The position numbers were made by a program, and so were the translations under genes. The notes below the pieces were generated by a model, which was given only the letters and a program-made list of their open reading frames with translations, ran no database searches and was not told where the DNA came from. A stretch of 64,000 bases of DNA from Pimelobacter simplex (GTDB taxonomy: Bacteria; Actinomycetota; Actinomycetes; Propionibacteriales; Nocardioidaceae). Shown here piece after piece: positions 25,274 to 33,282 of this stretch (positions within the stretch are counted from its first letter, which is position 1; every line of letters begins with the position of its first letter). The stretch spans positions 1 to 64,000 of the forward strand of contig NZ_CP096276.1 in the NCBI RefSeq assembly GCF_024662235.1, given 5' to 3'.

Positions 25274-25288
25274 GTCAGTCTTCCTGAC
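25274..25288. promoter_or_regulatory. GTCAG-N5-CTGAC inverted repeat between mycothiol enzyme and MarR
   Basis: A 5-bp inverted repeat with a 5-nt spacer, followed by GTCA at 25295. It lies in the divergent 63-bp spacer, where a MarR operator would be expected. Confidence 0.4.
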
Positions 25289-25314
25289 TAGTTCGTCAAG
25301 ACCCGAGGAGCGCG

Positions 25315-25746
25315 ATGGACCGCCCGCACCCGGCCCTGCTCATGTTCATCGGCGCCCGGTACGTCGAGCAGCGGGTCGCCGAGGCCGTCGCGGCGGCGGG
25401 CTACGACGACCTGACCCCGGCGATGGCGCGGGTCGCGGCCCGGCTCGGCGAGGACGGCATCCGGCTCACCGCGCTCGCCGCGCAGGCGCGGATCACCAAG
25501 CAGAGCGCCGGCGCGCTCGTCGAGCAGCTCGAGCGCGCGGCGTACGTCGTCCGGGTCCCGGACCCGGGTGACGCCCGCGCCCGGCTGGTGCTGATCGCGC
25601 CGCGCGGGCGCGCCGTCCAGCGGCTCGCGCGCGAGGTCGAGGCCGCCGTCGAGCGGGAGTGGACCGCGCACCTGGGCGCGGAGCGGATGGCGGCCCTGCG
25701 CGACGCCCTGGAGGCGCTGCGCGAGATCACCGATCCCTACGCCTGA
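25315..25746 (+). CDS. MarR-family transcriptional regulator
   Basis: 143 aa. The central winged helix covers about residues 40-95 (IRLTALAAQARITKQSAGALVEQLERAAYVVRVPDPGDARARLVLI), including the recognition helix and the DxR wing typical of MarR (PDPGDARAR). GAGGAG precedes ATG 25315. It is divergent from the mycothiol-dependent enzyme at 24610-25251, the most likely target. Confidence 0.87.
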   Translation: MDRPHPALLMFIGARYVEQRVAEAVAAAGYDDLTPAMARVAARLGEDGIRLTALAAQARITKQSAGALVEQLERAAYVVRVPDPGDARARLVLIAPRGRAVQRLAREVEAAVEREWTAHLGAERMAALRDALEALREITDPYA

Positions 25747-25858
25747 CCTGCGGATTTCGCGGGCCCTGCCGCCGTTGGGTAACCTTCTCCGGTTGCCTCG
25801 GCGAGGGAGCTCCCGCTTCTGTGACTCCGTGATCGACTGGGCCGGTTCGTCTTGTACG

Positions 25859-25903
25859 ACGCCGCGCGCCCCAGCCGATCACCGGGTGAGGGAAGCGCGG
25901 CGT
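25859..25903 (+). other. Hairpin-forming repeat in the region before rplY
   Basis: ACGCCGCGC (25859-25867) pairs with GCGCGGCGT (25895-25903) across a 27-nt loop. It ends 53 nt before the rplY start. It could be an RNA leader structure or a terminator for the upstream MarR unit. TAACCT at about 25780 is a possible -10 for a long rplY leader. The rest of 25747-25956 shows nothing else recognisable. Confidence 0.3.
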
Positions 25904-25956
25904 TCTTCGTCTCCGGGCAGCACCCGCCACGTCGACGTACGAACCAGGAGATTCCG

Positions 25957-26571
25957 ATGAGCACCGAGAAGATCAAGGCCGAGGTCCGCACCGAGTTCGG
26001 CAAGGGCGCCGCCCGCCGCATCCGTCGCGACAACAAGGTTCCCGCGGTCGTCTACGGCCACGGCAACGAGCCGATCCACCTGACCCTCCCGGGCCACGAC
26101 ACGATGATGGCGCTCAAGCACGGTGGCGCCAACGCGCTCCTCGAGCTCGACATCGACGGCACCGCGCAGCTCGCCCTGACCAAGCAGGTCCAGGTCGACC
26201 CGGTCCGCCGCGTCCTCGAGCACGTCGACTTCGTCGCCGTCGTCCGTGGCGAGAAGGTCACCGTCGACGTCCCCGTCCACGTCGTGGGCGACGCCGCCAG
26301 CGGCACCCTGGTCGTCACCGAGAACGCCACGGTCCAGGTCGAGGCCGAGGCCACCCACATCCCCGAGCAGTTCGAGGTCAACATCGAGGGCGCCGAGGCC
26401 GGCACCCAGTTCCTCGCCGGCCAGATCGAGCTTCCCTCGGGCACCACCCTGCTCACCGACGCCGAGACCCTGGTCGTCAACGTCACCGAGCAGCAGGCCG
26501 CCGAGCCCGAGCCCGAGGCCGCTGAGGGCGACGCCGCCCCGGCCGAGGCCGCCGAGGCTGCCGGCGAGTGA
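25957..26571 (+). CDS. rplY: 50S ribosomal protein L25/general stress protein Ctc
   Basis: 204 aa. The N-terminal L25 domain (KIKAEVRTEFGKGAARRIR, then VPAVVYGHGNEP) binds 5S rRNA. A second beta domain (EKVTVDVPVHVVGDA) follows, and the C-terminus is an acidic Ala/Glu/Pro tail. This is the long TL5/Ctc form common in Actinobacteria. ATG 25957 is preceded by CAGGAG. It is followed by a strong hairpin and then pth, the usual rplY-pth pairing. Confidence 0.95.
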   Translation: MSTEKIKAEVRTEFGKGAARRIRRDNKVPAVVYGHGNEPIHLTLPGHDTMMALKHGGANALLELDIDGTAQLALTKQVQVDPVRRVLEHVDFVAVVRGEKVTVDVPVHVVGDAASGTLVVTENATVQVEAEATHIPEQFEVNIEGAEAGTQFLAGQIELPSGTTLLTDAETLVVNVTEQQAAEPEPEAAEGDAAPAEAAEAAGE

Positions 26572-26608
26572 CCTTCGGCCGGCTCAGGTGGTTCCTGGGC
26601 CGACTGAT

Positions 26609-26638
26609 CTCCCCGGTGCGGTCCGCCGCACCGGGGAG
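26609..26638 (+). terminator. Terminator hairpin after rplY
   Basis: A perfect 13-bp stem (CTCCCCGGTGCGG with CCGCACCGGGGAG) and a 4-nt loop, 37 nt after the rplY stop. Its position inside a possible upstream extension of pth argues that pth starts further downstream. Confidence 0.75.
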
Positions 26639-26687
26639 CTCCGCATTTCCCACCCCCCTGCCCACCGACGAGACCGGGAGCGAGACC

Positions 26688-27281
26688 GTGGCGGACGCTG
26701 ACGTGTGGCTGGTCGTCGGCCTCGGGAACCCCGGGCCGTCGTACGCGGGGCACCGGCACAACATCGGCTACCAGGTGGTCGACGAGCTCGCCCGCCGGAT
26801 GGGCAGCGGCTTCCGCGCCCACAAGACCGGCCGCGCCGACGTGGTCGAGGGCCGCCTGGCCGCCCCCGGCGCCGCCGCCCCCCGCGTCGTCCTCGCCAAG
26901 TCGCGCTCCTACATGAACGAGTCCGGCGGCCCGGTCAAGGCGCTCGCCACGTTCTACAAGGTCCCGCCCGAGCGGATCATCGCGATCCACGACGAGCTCG
27001 ACATCGACTTCGGCACGCTCCGGATCAAGCTCGGCGGCGGCGACAACGGCCACAACGGACTCAAGTCCATGCGCTCCTCGCTCGGCACGGGCGACTTCTA
27101 CCGGATCCGGGCCGGCATCGGCCGCCCGCCGGGACGCCAGGACGTCGCCGACTTCGTGCTCTCCAACTACTCGACCACCGAGCGCAAGGAGCTGCCGTTC
27201 CAGGTCGACAGCGCCGCGGACGCGGTCGAGACGCTCATCGCCGAGGGCCTGGAGAAGACCCAGCAGACGTTCAACCGGTGA
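26688..27281 (+). CDS. pth: Peptidyl-tRNA hydrolase
   Basis: 197 aa. The family start VWLVVGLGNPGPSYAGHRHNIGY contains the catalytic His and first Asn. MNESGGPV, HDELD and GGGDNGHNGLKS are the other conserved blocks. It recycles peptidyl-tRNA dropped from ribosomes. GTG 26688 is preferred, with GGGAG 7 nt upstream and normal protein length. A frame open back to 26568 would cross the rplY terminator hairpin and add 40 residues not typical of the family. Confidence 0.94.
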   Translation: MADADVWLVVGLGNPGPSYAGHRHNIGYQVVDELARRMGSGFRAHKTGRADVVEGRLAAPGAAAPRVVLAKSRSYMNESGGPVKALATFYKVPPERIIAIHDELDIDFGTLRIKLGGGDNGHNGLKSMRSSLGTGDFYRIRAGIGRPPGRQDVADFVLSNYSTTERKELPFQVDSAADAVETLIAEGLEKTQQTFNR

Positions 27282-27324
27282 CGGCCGCGCTCCGGGTTCG
27301 CGCCGGATCGCTACGCTGGCGACC

Positions 27325-28116
27325 GTGACTTCCGTGCCCGGTACCCCCGCTCCCGACGTCGTCGCCGACGACCACCTCTTCGCCGCCTGGCTGGCCGAGG
27401 CCGCCGGGCGCCGCCTGCTCGAGGTGCGCACCGAGGGGCTCGAGGGCAAGGAGCTCAAGGACGCCGGCGACCGGGCCGCGCACGTGCTGCTCATGGAGCT
27501 GCTGGCCGCGCACCGGCCCGACGACGCGGTCCTGTCCGAGGAGGCGCTCGAGAGCGCCGACGACAAGGACGCCCGGCTGAGCGCCGCCAAGGTCTGGATC
27601 ATCGACCCGCTCGACGGCACCCGCGAGTTCTCCGAGCCGCCGCGGGACGACTGGGCGGTCCACGTCGCGCTGTGGCAGGACGGCGAGCTGGTCGCCGGAG
27701 CCGTCGCGCAGCCGGTGCTGGGCGAGACCTTCACCACCGGTACGCCGCCCGTCGTACCGGCGCGCACGTCGCAGCGCCCGCGCATCGCGGTCTCGCGCAC
27801 CCGTCCGCCGGCGTTCGTCCAGGCGCTGGCCGCCGAGCTCGACGCCGAGCTGGTCCCGATGGGCTCGGCCGGGGTCAAGATGATGTCGGTCGTGCGCGAC
27901 GTCGCCGACGCCTACGTGCACGCGGGCGGGCAGTACGAGTGGGACTCTGCGGCCCCCGTGGCCGTGGCCCGCGCGGCCGGCCTGTTCACCTCGCGCGTCG
28001 ACGGCAGCGAGCTGGTCTACAACCAGGCCGACGTCTACCTGCCCGACGTCATCGTGTGCCGCCCCGAGCTCTCCGAGCAGATCCTCGCCTTCATCAAGGC
28101 CAACGGCACCGACTGA
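27325..28116 (+). CDS. cysQ: Inositol monophosphatase-family phosphatase, CysQ-like
   Basis: 263 aa. The metal-binding motifs of the family are LSEEALES (with the Glu pair) and VWIIDPLDGTREF (D-P-L-D-G-T/S), plus the C-terminal YEWDSAAPVAVARAAG. CysQ hydrolyses PAP (3',5'-ADP) in sulfate assimilation; inositol- or other sugar-phosphate activity is possible. GTG 27325 is preceded by TACGCT with exactly 7 nt between and no ribosome site, so it is probably leaderless. Confidence 0.82.
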   Translation: MTSVPGTPAPDVVADDHLFAAWLAEAAGRRLLEVRTEGLEGKELKDAGDRAAHVLLMELLAAHRPDDAVLSEEALESADDKDARLSAAKVWIIDPLDGTREFSEPPRDDWAVHVALWQDGELVAGAVAQPVLGETFTTGTPPVVPARTSQRPRIAVSRTRPPAFVQALAAELDAELVPMGSAGVKMMSVVRDVADAYVHAGGQYEWDSAAPVAVARAAGLFTSRVDGSELVYNQADVYLPDVIVCRPELSEQILAFIKANGTD

Positions 28117-28132
28117 CGAATCGTGCGACCCC

Positions 28133-28948
28133 ATGGCTGAGGCAGAACCCCAGGAGGCTTCGCAGGCCCCCGAGCGCAGGACGCGGATCGACTGGCCCGC
28201 GACCTTCGCGGGGGCCGGCGCGGCGGTGACCGTCGCCGTGCTGCTCTCCACCCTCGGCGCGGCCGGCACCCTGATCGGCGCCGCCCTGGGCAGCGTCATC
28301 GCCACGGTCAGCTCCGCGCTCTACAAGCAGGGCATCGAGTCGAGCCGGCGGCGGATGGCCGACGTCCAGGCCGCCGCGCTCCAGCGGGTCAACCTGGCCG
28401 ACCAGAACGTACGCCGCGCCTCGCGCCGCTCCGACCCCGAGGCCGCCGAGCGCGAGCTCGACCGCGCCCACCACCACCTCGACGCCGCCAGCAGTGACCT
28501 CGAGGAGGCCGAGCCCAGCCGCTGGGCCCAGCTGCCGTGGAAGAAGATCGCGCTCCTCGCCGCGCTCGTCTTCGTGATCGCGATCGTGGTGATCAGCCTG
28601 GTCGAGCTGATCGCCGGCAAGAGCGTCTCGACGATCACCGGCGGCACCGACGGCTCCGACCGGACCTCGCTCACCGGGATCTTCGGCGACAAGAACGGCG
28701 GCGGCAACGACCGCGACCGCCCGCGGCCCGACCCGGACCCGACGCCGACCGGTCCCACCGACGCGCCGACCACCGGTCCGACCGACCCCACCACGGGGCC
28801 GACCGACCCGACGACGGCGCCGACCGACCCGACCGACGGACCGACCACCGGGCCCACCGACCCGGGGACGACGCCCACCGAGCCCCCTCCGGGCACGCCG
28901 ACGCCCACCCCGAGCCCGACACCGACCGGGGCGCCCGCCGTACCCTGA
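28133..28948 (+). CDS. Two-helix membrane protein with Pro/Thr repeat tail, unknown function
   Basis: 271 aa. A hydrophobic segment lies at about residues 24-55, a charged helical region at about 60-125 (repeated Arg/Ala/Glu, coiled-coil-like), and a second membrane helix at about 137-160 (IALLAALVFVIAIVVISLVELI). The last 80 residues are imperfect GPTDPTT repeats, likely exposed outside the cell or disordered. No family recognised. It starts 16 nt after cysQ and may share its transcript. Confidence 0.65.
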   Translation: MAEAEPQEASQAPERRTRIDWPATFAGAGAAVTVAVLLSTLGAAGTLIGAALGSVIATVSSALYKQGIESSRRRMADVQAAALQRVNLADQNVRRASRRSDPEAAERELDRAHHHLDAASSDLEEAEPSRWAQLPWKKIALLAALVFVIAIVVISLVELIAGKSVSTITGGTDGSDRTSLTGIFGDKNGGGNDRDRPRPDPDPTPTGPTDAPTTGPTDPTTGPTDPTTAPTDPTDGPTTGPTDPGTTPTEPPPGTPTPTPSPTPTGAPAVP

Positions 28949-28952
28949 CGGG

Positions 28953-29372
28953 ATGACGTCGTTCCTCTCGCACCTCACCGTCGACTGCGCGAACGCCTAT
29001 GACCTCTCGGAGTGGTGGAAGCCGGTCCTCGGCTACACCGACGTGCCCGGCGATCCCAACGAGCCGGGCCACGAGGAGTGCATGATCGTCGACCCCGACA
29101 CCGGCCAGCAGGTGCTCTTCATCGAGGTCCCGGACCGCAAGAGCACCAAGAACCGGCTCCACCTCGACCTGCGCCCGCGCCCCGGCTCCGGCGGCCGCGA
29201 CGACGAGCTCGAGCGCCTGCTCGACCACGGCGCCACCCAGGTCGCCGACCACCGCGGGATCTACGGTCCCGGCTCGGGGTGGGTCGTGCTGGCGGACCCG
29301 GAGGGCAACGAGTTCTGCATCCTGCGCTCGCAGGAGGAGATCGACGAGCAGGCCCAGGCGGCGCAGGGCTAG
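28953..29372 (+). CDS. Glyoxalase/VOC-fold protein
   Basis: 139 aa. The VOC pattern is visible: LSHLTVDCANAYDLSEWWKPVLGY at the start, a central HLDLRP, and ADPEGNEFCILRS at the end, the usual last strand with a metal-ligand Glu. The substrate is unknown; many such proteins are fosfomycin-resistance-like or glyoxalase_6 domains. TACCCT lies 6 nt before ATG 28953, which suggests a leaderless message. Confidence 0.8.
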   Translation: MTSFLSHLTVDCANAYDLSEWWKPVLGYTDVPGDPNEPGHEECMIVDPDTGQQVLFIEVPDRKSTKNRLHLDLRPRPGSGGRDDELERLLDHGATQVADHRGIYGPGSGWVVLADPEGNEFCILRSQEEIDEQAQAAQG

Positions 29373-29399
29373 CGCGGCAGCGCGGCGGGAGGCGCTGAG

Positions 29400-29414
29400 G
29401 GCAGCTTTGCTGCC
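29400..29414. terminator. Short hairpin between convergent VOC and AlkB genes
   Basis: GGCAGC-TTT-GCTGCC, a 6-bp stem with a 3-nt loop, in the 77-bp convergent spacer. It could serve both directions, but it is short. Confidence 0.4.
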
Positions 29415-29449
29415 GGGACCTGCGCCGGAGACGCGCTCGCCCCGACAGG

Positions 29450-30082
29450 TCAGAAGACGTTGAGGGGCCGGAACTGCACCGAGACGCGCGGTCCGGCCGC
29501 CGCCACCTTGGGCACCGCGTGCTCCCAGGTGCGCTGGCAGGCCCCGCCCATGACGACCAGGTCGCCGTGGCCCATCTCGACCGCGAACGCCTCGTCGCGC
29601 CGCTCGGGGTCGCGGGGGCGCAGGTGGAGGCGGCGCGGGTCGCCGAGGGAGACGATGGCGACCATCGTGTCGTGGGTGGAGCCGCGGCCGATGGTGTCGC
29701 CGTGCCAGGCGACGCTGTCGCGCCCGTCGCGGTAGTAGCAGCAGCCCGCCGTGCGGAAGGGCTCGCCCAGCTCGGGCAGGTAGTGCGCGCTGAGGCGCTC
29801 GCGGGCGGCGCTCAGCGCGGGGTGGGGGAGCTCGTCGCCGATCATGTAGGTGAACACCAGGCGGGGTACGTCGACCACGCGGTCGTACATCGTGCGCCGC
29901 TCGGCGCGCCAGGGCACCTCGGTGACCAGGGTCGCGAAGACGTCATCGGCGTCGGGGAGCCAGTTGCGGGCGACGTCGACCCAGGCGCCGGCGCTGAGCG
30001 AGCGGCGCTCGGGGGCCAGCTCGGACGCCGGGACGGCCGTGGTGGCCGGGTCGAACAGGCTGGTCTGGAAGTCGACCGTCAT
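29450..30082 (-). CDS. alkB: AlkB-like 2-oxoglutarate/Fe(II) DNA-repair dioxygenase
   Basis: 210 aa. Iron ligands are seen as WHGD (H-x-D) and the distal His in RTWEHAVPK, with the 2-oxoglutarate-binding R-x-S-x-Q-F-R motif as RVSVQFR. AlkB enzymes oxidatively remove alkyl groups from 1-methyladenine and 3-methylcytosine. On the minus strand TACCCT lies 7 nt before ATG 30082, and a LexA-type box covers the -35 area, so it is probably SOS-induced. The gene is divergent from a GntR gene. Confidence 0.88.
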   Translation of the reverse strand: MTVDFQTSLFDPATTAVPASELAPERRSLSAGAWVDVARNWLPDADDVFATLVTEVPWRAERRTMYDRVVDVPRLVFTYMIGDELPHPALSAARERLSAHYLPELGEPFRTAGCCYYRDGRDSVAWHGDTIGRGSTHDTMVAIVSLGDPRRLHLRPRDPERRDEAFAVEMGHGDLVVMGGACQRTWEHAVPKVAAAGPRVSVQFRPLNVF

Positions 30083-30089
30083 GGGTTCG

Positions 30090-30095
30090 AGGGTA
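30090..30095 (-). promoter_or_regulatory. -10-like TACCCT of alkB, 7 nt before its ATG
   Basis: Read on the minus strand, TACCCT is followed by CGAACCC and ATG. The distance fits leaderless transcription. The SOS-type box begins 9 bp further upstream. Confidence 0.5.
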
Positions 30096-30104
30096 CCTCA
30101 GGAT

Positions 30105-30120
30105 TCGAACAGGTGTTCGC
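30105..30120. promoter_or_regulatory. LexA-type SOS box upstream of alkB
   Basis: TCGAAC-AGGT-GTTCGC matches the Gram-positive/actinobacterial SOS box TCGAAC-N4-GTTCGA with one mismatch at the last base. It sits 23 bp from the alkB start, over the predicted -35 area of alkB, and 65 bp from the divergent GntR gene. Confidence 0.75.
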
Positions 30121-30184
30121 ACTGCGGCAAAGTTTCCGCGATTCTCCGGACGCCCTCGCGCGTCCTCTCTAGCCTTTCGCCACG

Positions 30185-30880
30185 ATGAGCCGCTCACTCA
30201 AGCACGTCGCGATCCGCGAGTACGTGCGCAACCTGGTCGATGGGAGCGCGCCCGGCACGGCCGCGCCGTCCGAGCGCGACCTCGTCGACCGGTTCGGCGT
30301 GGCGCGGATGACGGTGCGTCAGGCGCTGGACGCGTTGGTCGGTGAGGGGGTGCTGGAGCGCTTCCCCGGTCGGGGGACGTTCGTCGCCACCCCCCGGCGT
30401 ACGGCGAGCGGGGTGACGAGCTTCAGCGAGGAGATGGCGCGCCGCGGCATCGTCGCCGAGTCCCGCACCCTCGCCGCGGACCAGCTGCCCGCGGGGGAGA
30501 ACCTCGCCCGGGCGCTGCAGGTCCAGGCCGGCGTCCCGGTCGTGCACTGGCGCCGGCTGCGGATGACCGACGGTCGCCCGGTCTGCCTCTCCGACGCCTA
30601 CCTCGACCGGACCCGCGTGCCGGGGCTGCTCGAGTGCCTCCCCACCAGCCTGTACGACGACCTGGCCGCGCGCGGCCTGCGTCCCAGCTGGGCCGAGGAC
30701 ATGCTCGCCGCGGCCACCGCGACGCCCGAGGAGGCGGCCCTGCTGGAGATCCCGTCCGGCTCGGCGGTGCTGCGCCACCACCGGCGGGCCCTGGCCGGCG
30801 ATGCGGTGGTCGAGGTGTCGCGGACGGTCTACCGCGGGGACGCGTACACGCTCAACGTCCAGCTCTGCGCCACGCGCTGA
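30185..30880 (+). CDS. GntR-family regulator, HutC/UTRA type
   Basis: 231 aa. An N-terminal GntR winged helix (about residues 5-70; PSERDLVDRFGVARMTVRQALDALVGEGVLERFPGRGTFV) is followed by a UTRA ligand-binding domain (about 80-228; VHWRRLRMTDGRPVCLSDAYL). HutC-type regulators bind small sugars, amino acids or nucleoside-like effectors; the ligand here is unknown. There is no obvious target operon next to it. TAGCCT lies 9 nt before ATG 30185. Confidence 0.88.
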   Translation: MSRSLKHVAIREYVRNLVDGSAPGTAAPSERDLVDRFGVARMTVRQALDALVGEGVLERFPGRGTFVATPRRTASGVTSFSEEMARRGIVAESRTLAADQLPAGENLARALQVQAGVPVVHWRRLRMTDGRPVCLSDAYLDRTRVPGLLECLPTSLYDDLAARGLRPSWAEDMLAAATATPEEAALLEIPSGSAVLRHHRRALAGDAVVEVSRTVYRGDAYTLNVQLCATR

Positions 30881-30885
30881 GCGCG

Positions 30886-31254
30886 CTAGCGGGCGCCGAG
30901 CCCGCCCAGCGGCGCGACCGGTGTCCCGGTCTCCTCGCACACCCAGGTGGGGTCGGGGCCGCCGAGGTCGGGCTCGATGTGGAGGGCGTGCACGGGTCCG
31001 TCGGCGCAGTGGGTGCACACCGGCCACAGGCCCTCGCGCACCCCGCGCCCGAACTGGTCGGCGAGGCCGTCCTGGACGTCCTGGGCGACCAGGCCGGCGA
31101 CGAAGTCCTGTCCGGGCGGCCACTGGCTCAGCCACCACCGGCGCTCCGAACAGGCCTCCTCGAGCAGGGTCACCGAGGCCGGGCTCCCGAGGCCGCGGGC
31201 CTCGAGGTCGGCCAGCACCCGGGCCCGGGCCGTGTAGATAGCGCTGTCGTCCAC
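30886..31254 (-). CDS. Hypothetical protein with paired cysteines
   Basis: 122 aa from GTG 31254. Its 3' end lies 5 nt from the convergent GntR gene. C-x-x-C (VCTHCADG) and a later WVCEETG look like a possible small zinc-binding element. The N-terminal half is helical. Not recognised. GTG 31254 is preferred over ATG 31263, since CACAAT lies exactly 7 nt before it in the leaderless arrangement seen elsewhere. Confidence 0.55.
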   Translation of the reverse strand: MDDSAIYTARARVLADLEARGLGSPASVTLLEEACSERRWWLSQWPPGQDFVAGLVAQDVQDGLADQFGRGVREGLWPVCTHCADGPVHALHIEPDLGGPDPTWVCEETGTPVAPLGGLGAR

Positions 31255-31289
31255 GCCTCCCATTGTGCGTGCTCGGGGGTGAGCGGTGC

Positions 31290-31910
31290 TCAGGAGGACG
31301 ACAGGACGCCGAGCTCGCGGGCCATGTTGGCCCGGGCCGGCTCCTCCCACCGCGCGCGGCCGTGGGCGGTGCGGAAGAGCTCGGGGGCGTCGGCGAGCGC
31401 GCGCAGGACGTCGGCCCGGCCGGCGGTGAAGACGTCGTCGGACAGGTGCGCGTACTCGGTGCGCACGGCCGCGACGTACTCGTCGTAGCGCTCGCGGCCG
31501 GCGGCGAGGATCGAGAGGTCGGCGTCGCTCAGCGCGCAGCCGTTGTCGTCGCCGGCCTCGGGTCGGTGGTGCTCGGTGAGCCGCACCAGGCGGGCGACCT
31601 CGGCGACGGTCGCCGGGTCGGCGTGCTGGGGGAGCGCGTGCTCGGCCCAGGTCGCCGAGCGCTCCTCGGCGTCGCGCTCGCCGTCGTACACCGCGTCGTG
31701 GAACCAGGCTGCGAGCAGCACCGGGGTCCGGTCGAAGGCGGTGCCGGCCGCGGCCAGCTCGTCGAGCCGGGCCAGCACCTCGGCGAGGTGGCGGGTGCCG
31801 TGGTGGCCGCGGCTCGGTTCGCCGTAGGCCGCCAGGAGCTCGTCGCGCAGGGCGTCGGCGCCGGTCAGCGGCCAGGGCAGGTCGGGATGGGTGGGATGGT
31901 CGTCCTCCAT
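31290..31910 (-). CDS. HD-domain metal-dependent phosphohydrolase (predicted)
   Basis: 206 aa. HD-type residues are visible as the early RHLAEVL helix, AAWFHDAVYDGE (the H-D pair) and LVRLTEHHRP. This is the pattern of small uncharacterised HD hydrolases (COG4339-like) that may act on nucleotides. ATG 31910 is used; GTG 31916 is possible. It lies 56 nt downstream of rtcB on the same strand and may be co-transcribed. Confidence 0.78.
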   Translation of the reverse strand: MEDDHPTHPDLPWPLTGADALRDELLAAYGEPSRGHHGTRHLAEVLARLDELAAAGTAFDRTPVLLAAWFHDAVYDGERDAEERSATWAEHALPQHADPATVAEVARLVRLTEHHRPEAGDDNGCALSDADLSILAAGRERYDEYVAAVRTEYAHLSDDVFTAGRADVLRALADAPELFRTAHGRARWEEPARANMARELGVLSSS

Positions 31911-31966
31911 CCGCACATTCAAACCGACCGCCCCGGCCGCTGTCACCGGTGGGTCCGGATCGGGGC

Positions 31967-33148
31967 TCAGTCGCCCTTCACGTTCACGATCTGGCGCAGC
32001 GTGTGCCGGACCTCGACGAGGTCGGCCGCGTCGGCCATCACCCGGTCGATGTCCTTGTACGCCGCGGGGATCTCGTCGATGAACGCGTCGGTGTCGCGGT
32101 ACTCGATGCCCGCCATCGCCTCCCGCAGCTGCTCGCGGGTGAAGGTCCGCCGGGCCTTGGACCGGGAGTACTCCCGCCCTGCGCCGTGCGGCGCCGAGTG
32201 CAGCGCCACCGGGTTGCCCAGCCCGCTCACCACGTACGACGCCGTGCCCATCGAACCCGGGATCAGCCCCGGCCGCCCGAGCTCGGCGTTGATCGCACCC
32301 TTGCGGGAGAGCCACACGTCGCGCCCGAAGTGCCGCTCCTGCTCGGTGTAGTTGTGGTGGCAGTTGATCTCCTCGGCCCGCTCGACCTCGTCGGCCGAAC
32401 CGAGCCCGACCCACTCCGCGAACTGCCGCACGACCCGGTCCATCATCTCCTCGCGGTTGAGCAGCGCGTAGCGCTGCGCCCACCGCATCTCGCGGATGTA
32501 GGACCAGAACTCGTCGGTGCCCTCGGCGAGGTAGGCCAGGTCCTTGTCGGGGAGCTTGATCCACCACTTCTCGCACAGGTCGCGGGCGACCTGGATGTGC
32601 TTCTGCGCGATCTTGTTGCCCACGCCCCGCGATCCGGAGTGCAGGAACAGCCACACCCGCTGCTCCTCGTCGACGGTCACCTCGATGAAGTGGTTGCCCG
32701 AGCCGAGCGTGCCCAGCTGCAGCTCCCAGCGCTTCGCGTAGCGGCCGGGATCGAAGCCCGCCTGCTCGGCCGCGGCGCTCAGCTCGTCGAGCCGGCGCTG
32801 CGTGTGCTCGCGCGAGATCGTCTGGTTGGCGGCGCCGGCCGAGAGCGGGACGGCCCGCTCGATCGCCTCCCGCAGCGGTCGCCGGTCCGCGGGCAGCTCG
32901 TCGGCGACGTACTGCGTGCGGACCGCGATCATGCCGCAGCCGATGTCGACGCCGACCGCGGCCGGGATGATCGCGCCGAGGGTCGGGATGACCGAGCCCA
33001 CCGTCGCGCCCAGGCCCAGGTGGGCGTCGGGCATCAGCGCGAGGTGCGGGTGGATGAACGGCATCCGGGCCGTGGTCATCGCCTGCTCGCGGGTGCCCTG
33101 CTCGAGGATCGAAGCCCAGCTGAGGAGCTTCGGGGTGATCTTGTCCAT
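31967..33148 (-). CDS. rtcB: RNA-splicing/repair ligase RtcB
   Basis: 393 aa. The conserved RtcB blocks are all present: MPDAHLGLGATVGSVIP, VGVDIGCGMIAV (manganese-binding Cys), LGSGNHFIEV, LHSGSRGVGN, CHHNYTE, and the guanylylated-His region APHGAGREYSRSKA. The enzyme joins 2',3'-cyclic-phosphate or 3'-phosphate RNA ends to 5'-OH ends with GTP. No archease or RtcA gene is adjacent. TAGCGT on the minus strand at 33226-33221 would give a leader of about 70 nt. AGGAA precedes ATG 33148. Confidence 0.95.
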   Translation of the reverse strand: MDKITPKLLSWASILEQGTREQAMTTARMPFIHPHLALMPDAHLGLGATVGSVIPTLGAIIPAAVGVDIGCGMIAVRTQYVADELPADRRPLREAIERAVPLSAGAANQTISREHTQRRLDELSAAAEQAGFDPGRYAKRWELQLGTLGSGNHFIEVTVDEEQRVWLFLHSGSRGVGNKIAQKHIQVARDLCEKWWIKLPDKDLAYLAEGTDEFWSYIREMRWAQRYALLNREEMMDRVVRQFAEWVGLGSADEVERAEEINCHHNYTEQERHFGRDVWLSRKGAINAELGRPGLIPGSMGTASYVVSGLGNPVALHSAPHGAGREYSRSKARRTFTREQLREAMAGIEYRDTDAFIDEIPAAYKDIDRVMADAADLVEVRHTLRQIVNVKGD

Positions 33149-33282
33149 CGATGGTTCCTGTGTCGTCGCCCTTCTCGTGACGTGCGTTCTCGTGGTGGCC
33201 GCGGACGCGACCGGCGGTGAACGCTAGAGGGGCGGAAATGCCTTGTGCAGGTGGTTTTCGAGCGGCTACGGGTGCGGGGCGC

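Noticed and set aside
26568..26687. 40-residue N-terminal extension of peptidyl-tRNA hydrolase
   Set aside because: It would cross a strong terminator hairpin and is not part of the family; GTG 26688 has a ribosome site.
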